Made by a program: the position numbers and the translations under genes
Shown here: in pieces, positions 5,672 to 6,777 of the stretch
How the letters are laid out: every line of letters begins with the position of its first letter
Numbering within the stretch: position 1 is the first letter of the stretch
From: Deltaproteobacteria bacterium
GTDB lineage: Bacteria > Myxococcota > B64-G9
Direction: 5' to 3'
DNA: 6,777 nt
Assembly (NCBI GenBank): GCA_003647095.1
Contig: QMME01000217.1
Coordinates: 1-6,777, forward strand
Notes under the pieces: generated by a model
What the model was told of the DNA's origin: nothing
Database searches by the model: none
What the model saw: the letters and a program-made list of their open reading frames with translations, nothing else

Positions 5672-6777
5672 ATGAAGAACCGTGACCTGTTTCAAGCCGA
5701 GGCGGAGAAGGACAAGCGCCACCAGCCGCTGGCCGAGCGCATGCGCCCGCGCAGCCTGGAAGAGTTCGTGGGGCAGGAGAAGCTGCTGGGGCAAGGGCGG
5801 CTGCTGGAAAAGGCCATCCGCGCCGACCACTTGCCCTCGATGATCCTTTGGGGTCCGCCCGGTTGCGGCAAGACCGCCCTGGCCGCTGTCATCGCCAGCA
5901 CCACCCGGGCCCGATTCGTGCCCTTCTCGGCGGTCCTGGGCGGGGTGCGCCAGCTGCGCGAGATAATCAAGGAGGCGGCCGGTGCCCGCGACCAGCAGGG
6001 CCTGAAGACGGTGCTGTTCATCGACGAGATTCACCGCTGGAACAAGGCCCAGCAGGACGCCCTGTTGCCGCACGTGGAACGGGGCACGGTGACCCTCATC
6101 GGAGCCACTACCGAGAATCCCTCTTTCGAGATCATCTCGGCCCTGCTGTCCCGCTGCAAGGTGTTCGTGCTCGAGGCGCTGGCCGAGGAGCACCTGCAGG
6201 CCATTCTCCGGCGGGCCATTGCAGATGTCGATCGTGGCCTGGGCAAGCAGGGATTGACCATCGACGAAGAGGCCCTGGCCCTGATCTGTCGTTCCTCCCA
6301 GGGAGACGCCCGCCGGGCGCTCAACAGCCTGGAGGCCGCGTCCCGCCACCTGGCCGCCGGCGGCAAGAAACACATCGATCGCCAGGTGGTGGAAGAGGCG
6401 GTGCAGCACCGGGCGCTGCTGTACGACCGGGCCGGAGAGGAGCACTACAACGTGGTTTCGGCCTTTATAAAGAGCCTGCGCGGTTCCGACCCGCACGCCG
6501 CGGTGTACTGGATGACGCGCATGCTCGAGGCCGGCGAGGATCCGCGTTTCATCCTGCGGCGCATGATCATCTTCGCCTCGGAAGATATCGGCAACGCCGA
6601 CCCTCGGGCCCTGCAGGTGGCCGTGGCCGCCCTGCAGGCGCACGAGATGGTGGGGCTGCCGGAGTCCTCCCTGTGCCTGTCGCAGGCGGCCACCTACCTG
6701 GCCTGCGCTCCCAAGTCCAACAGCGCCTTGCTGGCCTATGCCCGGGCGCGGCGCGACGTGCGCGAACACGGCCCCCT
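5672..6777 (+). CDS. rarA: Replication-associated recombination protein A, AAA+ ATPase (3' partial)
   Basis: RarA (MgsA in E. coli) is related to clamp-loader and RuvB ATPases and acts at stalled replication forks. The frame is open from ATG 5672 to the right edge, giving 368 residues; homologues are about 430-450, so roughly 70 C-terminal residues are missing. Seen in order: the conserved start LAERMRPRSLEEFVGQEKLL (20-39), Walker A GPPGCGKT (61-68), Walker B LFIDEIHR (115-122), NKAQQDALLPHVERG (124-138), sensor 1 GATTENPSF (144-152), arginine finger SALLSRC (R161) and sensor 2 GDARRALN (211-218). The C-terminal oligomerisation domain follows, with YDRAGEEHYNVVSAFIKSLR and FASEDIGNADP. Trp123 replaces the Phe usual in HRFNKAQQD. 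No clear Shine-Dalgarno precedes 5672; an in-frame ATG at 5654 would add six residues (MLPSPT), but 5672 gives the more typical N-terminus. Confidence 0.96.
   Translation, partial: MKNRDLFQAEAEKDKRHQPLAERMRPRSLEEFVGQEKLLGQGRLLEKAIRADHLPSMILWGPPGCGKTALAAVIASTTRARFVPFSAVLGGVRQLREIIKEAAGARDQQGLKTVLFIDEIHRWNKAQQDALLPHVERGTVTLIGATTENPSFEIISALLSRCKVFVLEALAEEHLQAILRRAIADVDRGLGKQGLTIDEEALALICRSSQGDARRALNSLEAASRHLAAGGKKHIDRQVVEEAVQHRALLYDRAGEEHYNVVSAFIKSLRGSDPHAAVYWMTRMLEAGEDPRFILRRMIIFASEDIGNADPRALQVAVAALQAHEMVGLPESSLCLSQAATYLACAPKSNSALLAYARARRDVREHGP

Noticed and set aside
5657..6769. 370-residue open frame on the minus strand opposite rarA
   Set aside because: It mirrors the rarA coding frame in GC-rich DNA, and the plus strand encodes every RarA motif without a stop. 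Its translation has no recognisable domain.
1..6777. Mobile element, CRISPR array, tRNA or rRNA
   Set aside because: No transposase or integrase, no regularly spaced direct repeats and no tRNA-like or rRNA-like segment were seen on either strand.

Overview
The window is GC-rich bacterial chromosome with strong G/C preference at third codon positions. It holds five protein-coding genes, two of them cut by the window edges, and no RNA genes, CRISPR arrays or recognisable mobile elements. The source is most likely a Myxococcota or other deltaproteobacterial-type organism. This is inference: the lipoprotein has a linker containing GDKADD followed by a helix-hairpin-helix-like segment, a style I associate with secreted myxobacterial proteins, and the nadK-recN pairing fits but is not specific to that group.

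Left half (1-2836, + strand): two neighbouring genes for phospholipase D (PLD/HKD) superfamily proteins, 62 bases apart and probably co-transcribed. The first is cut at its 5' end. It has a PLD-like domain with an altered HKD motif, joined to a C-terminal CBM20-type starch/glycogen-binding domain. The second is a complete predicted lipoprotein of 581 residues. It has a lipobox, an acidic linker, a ComEA-like helix-hairpin-helix region with an Asp-rich insert, and two intact HKD motifs. Together they look like an exported or surface-attached phosphodiesterase pair (nuclease or phospholipase). Carbohydrate binding sits on one member and a possible DNA-binding module on the other.

Middle (2837-3052): a 216-base gap between convergent transcription units. 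It contains a strong hairpin right after the recN stop codon, an A/T-rich patch and a possible decayed coding fragment.

Right half: a housekeeping block for DNA repair and cofactor metabolism. On the minus strand nadK (NAD kinase) is followed after 9 bases by recN (SMC-like double-strand-break repair ATPase). Diverging from nadK across a 90-base gap is rarA/mgsA (AAA+ ATPase acting at stalled replication forks), which runs off the right edge. These three genes are conventional. The unusual content is the PLD pair.
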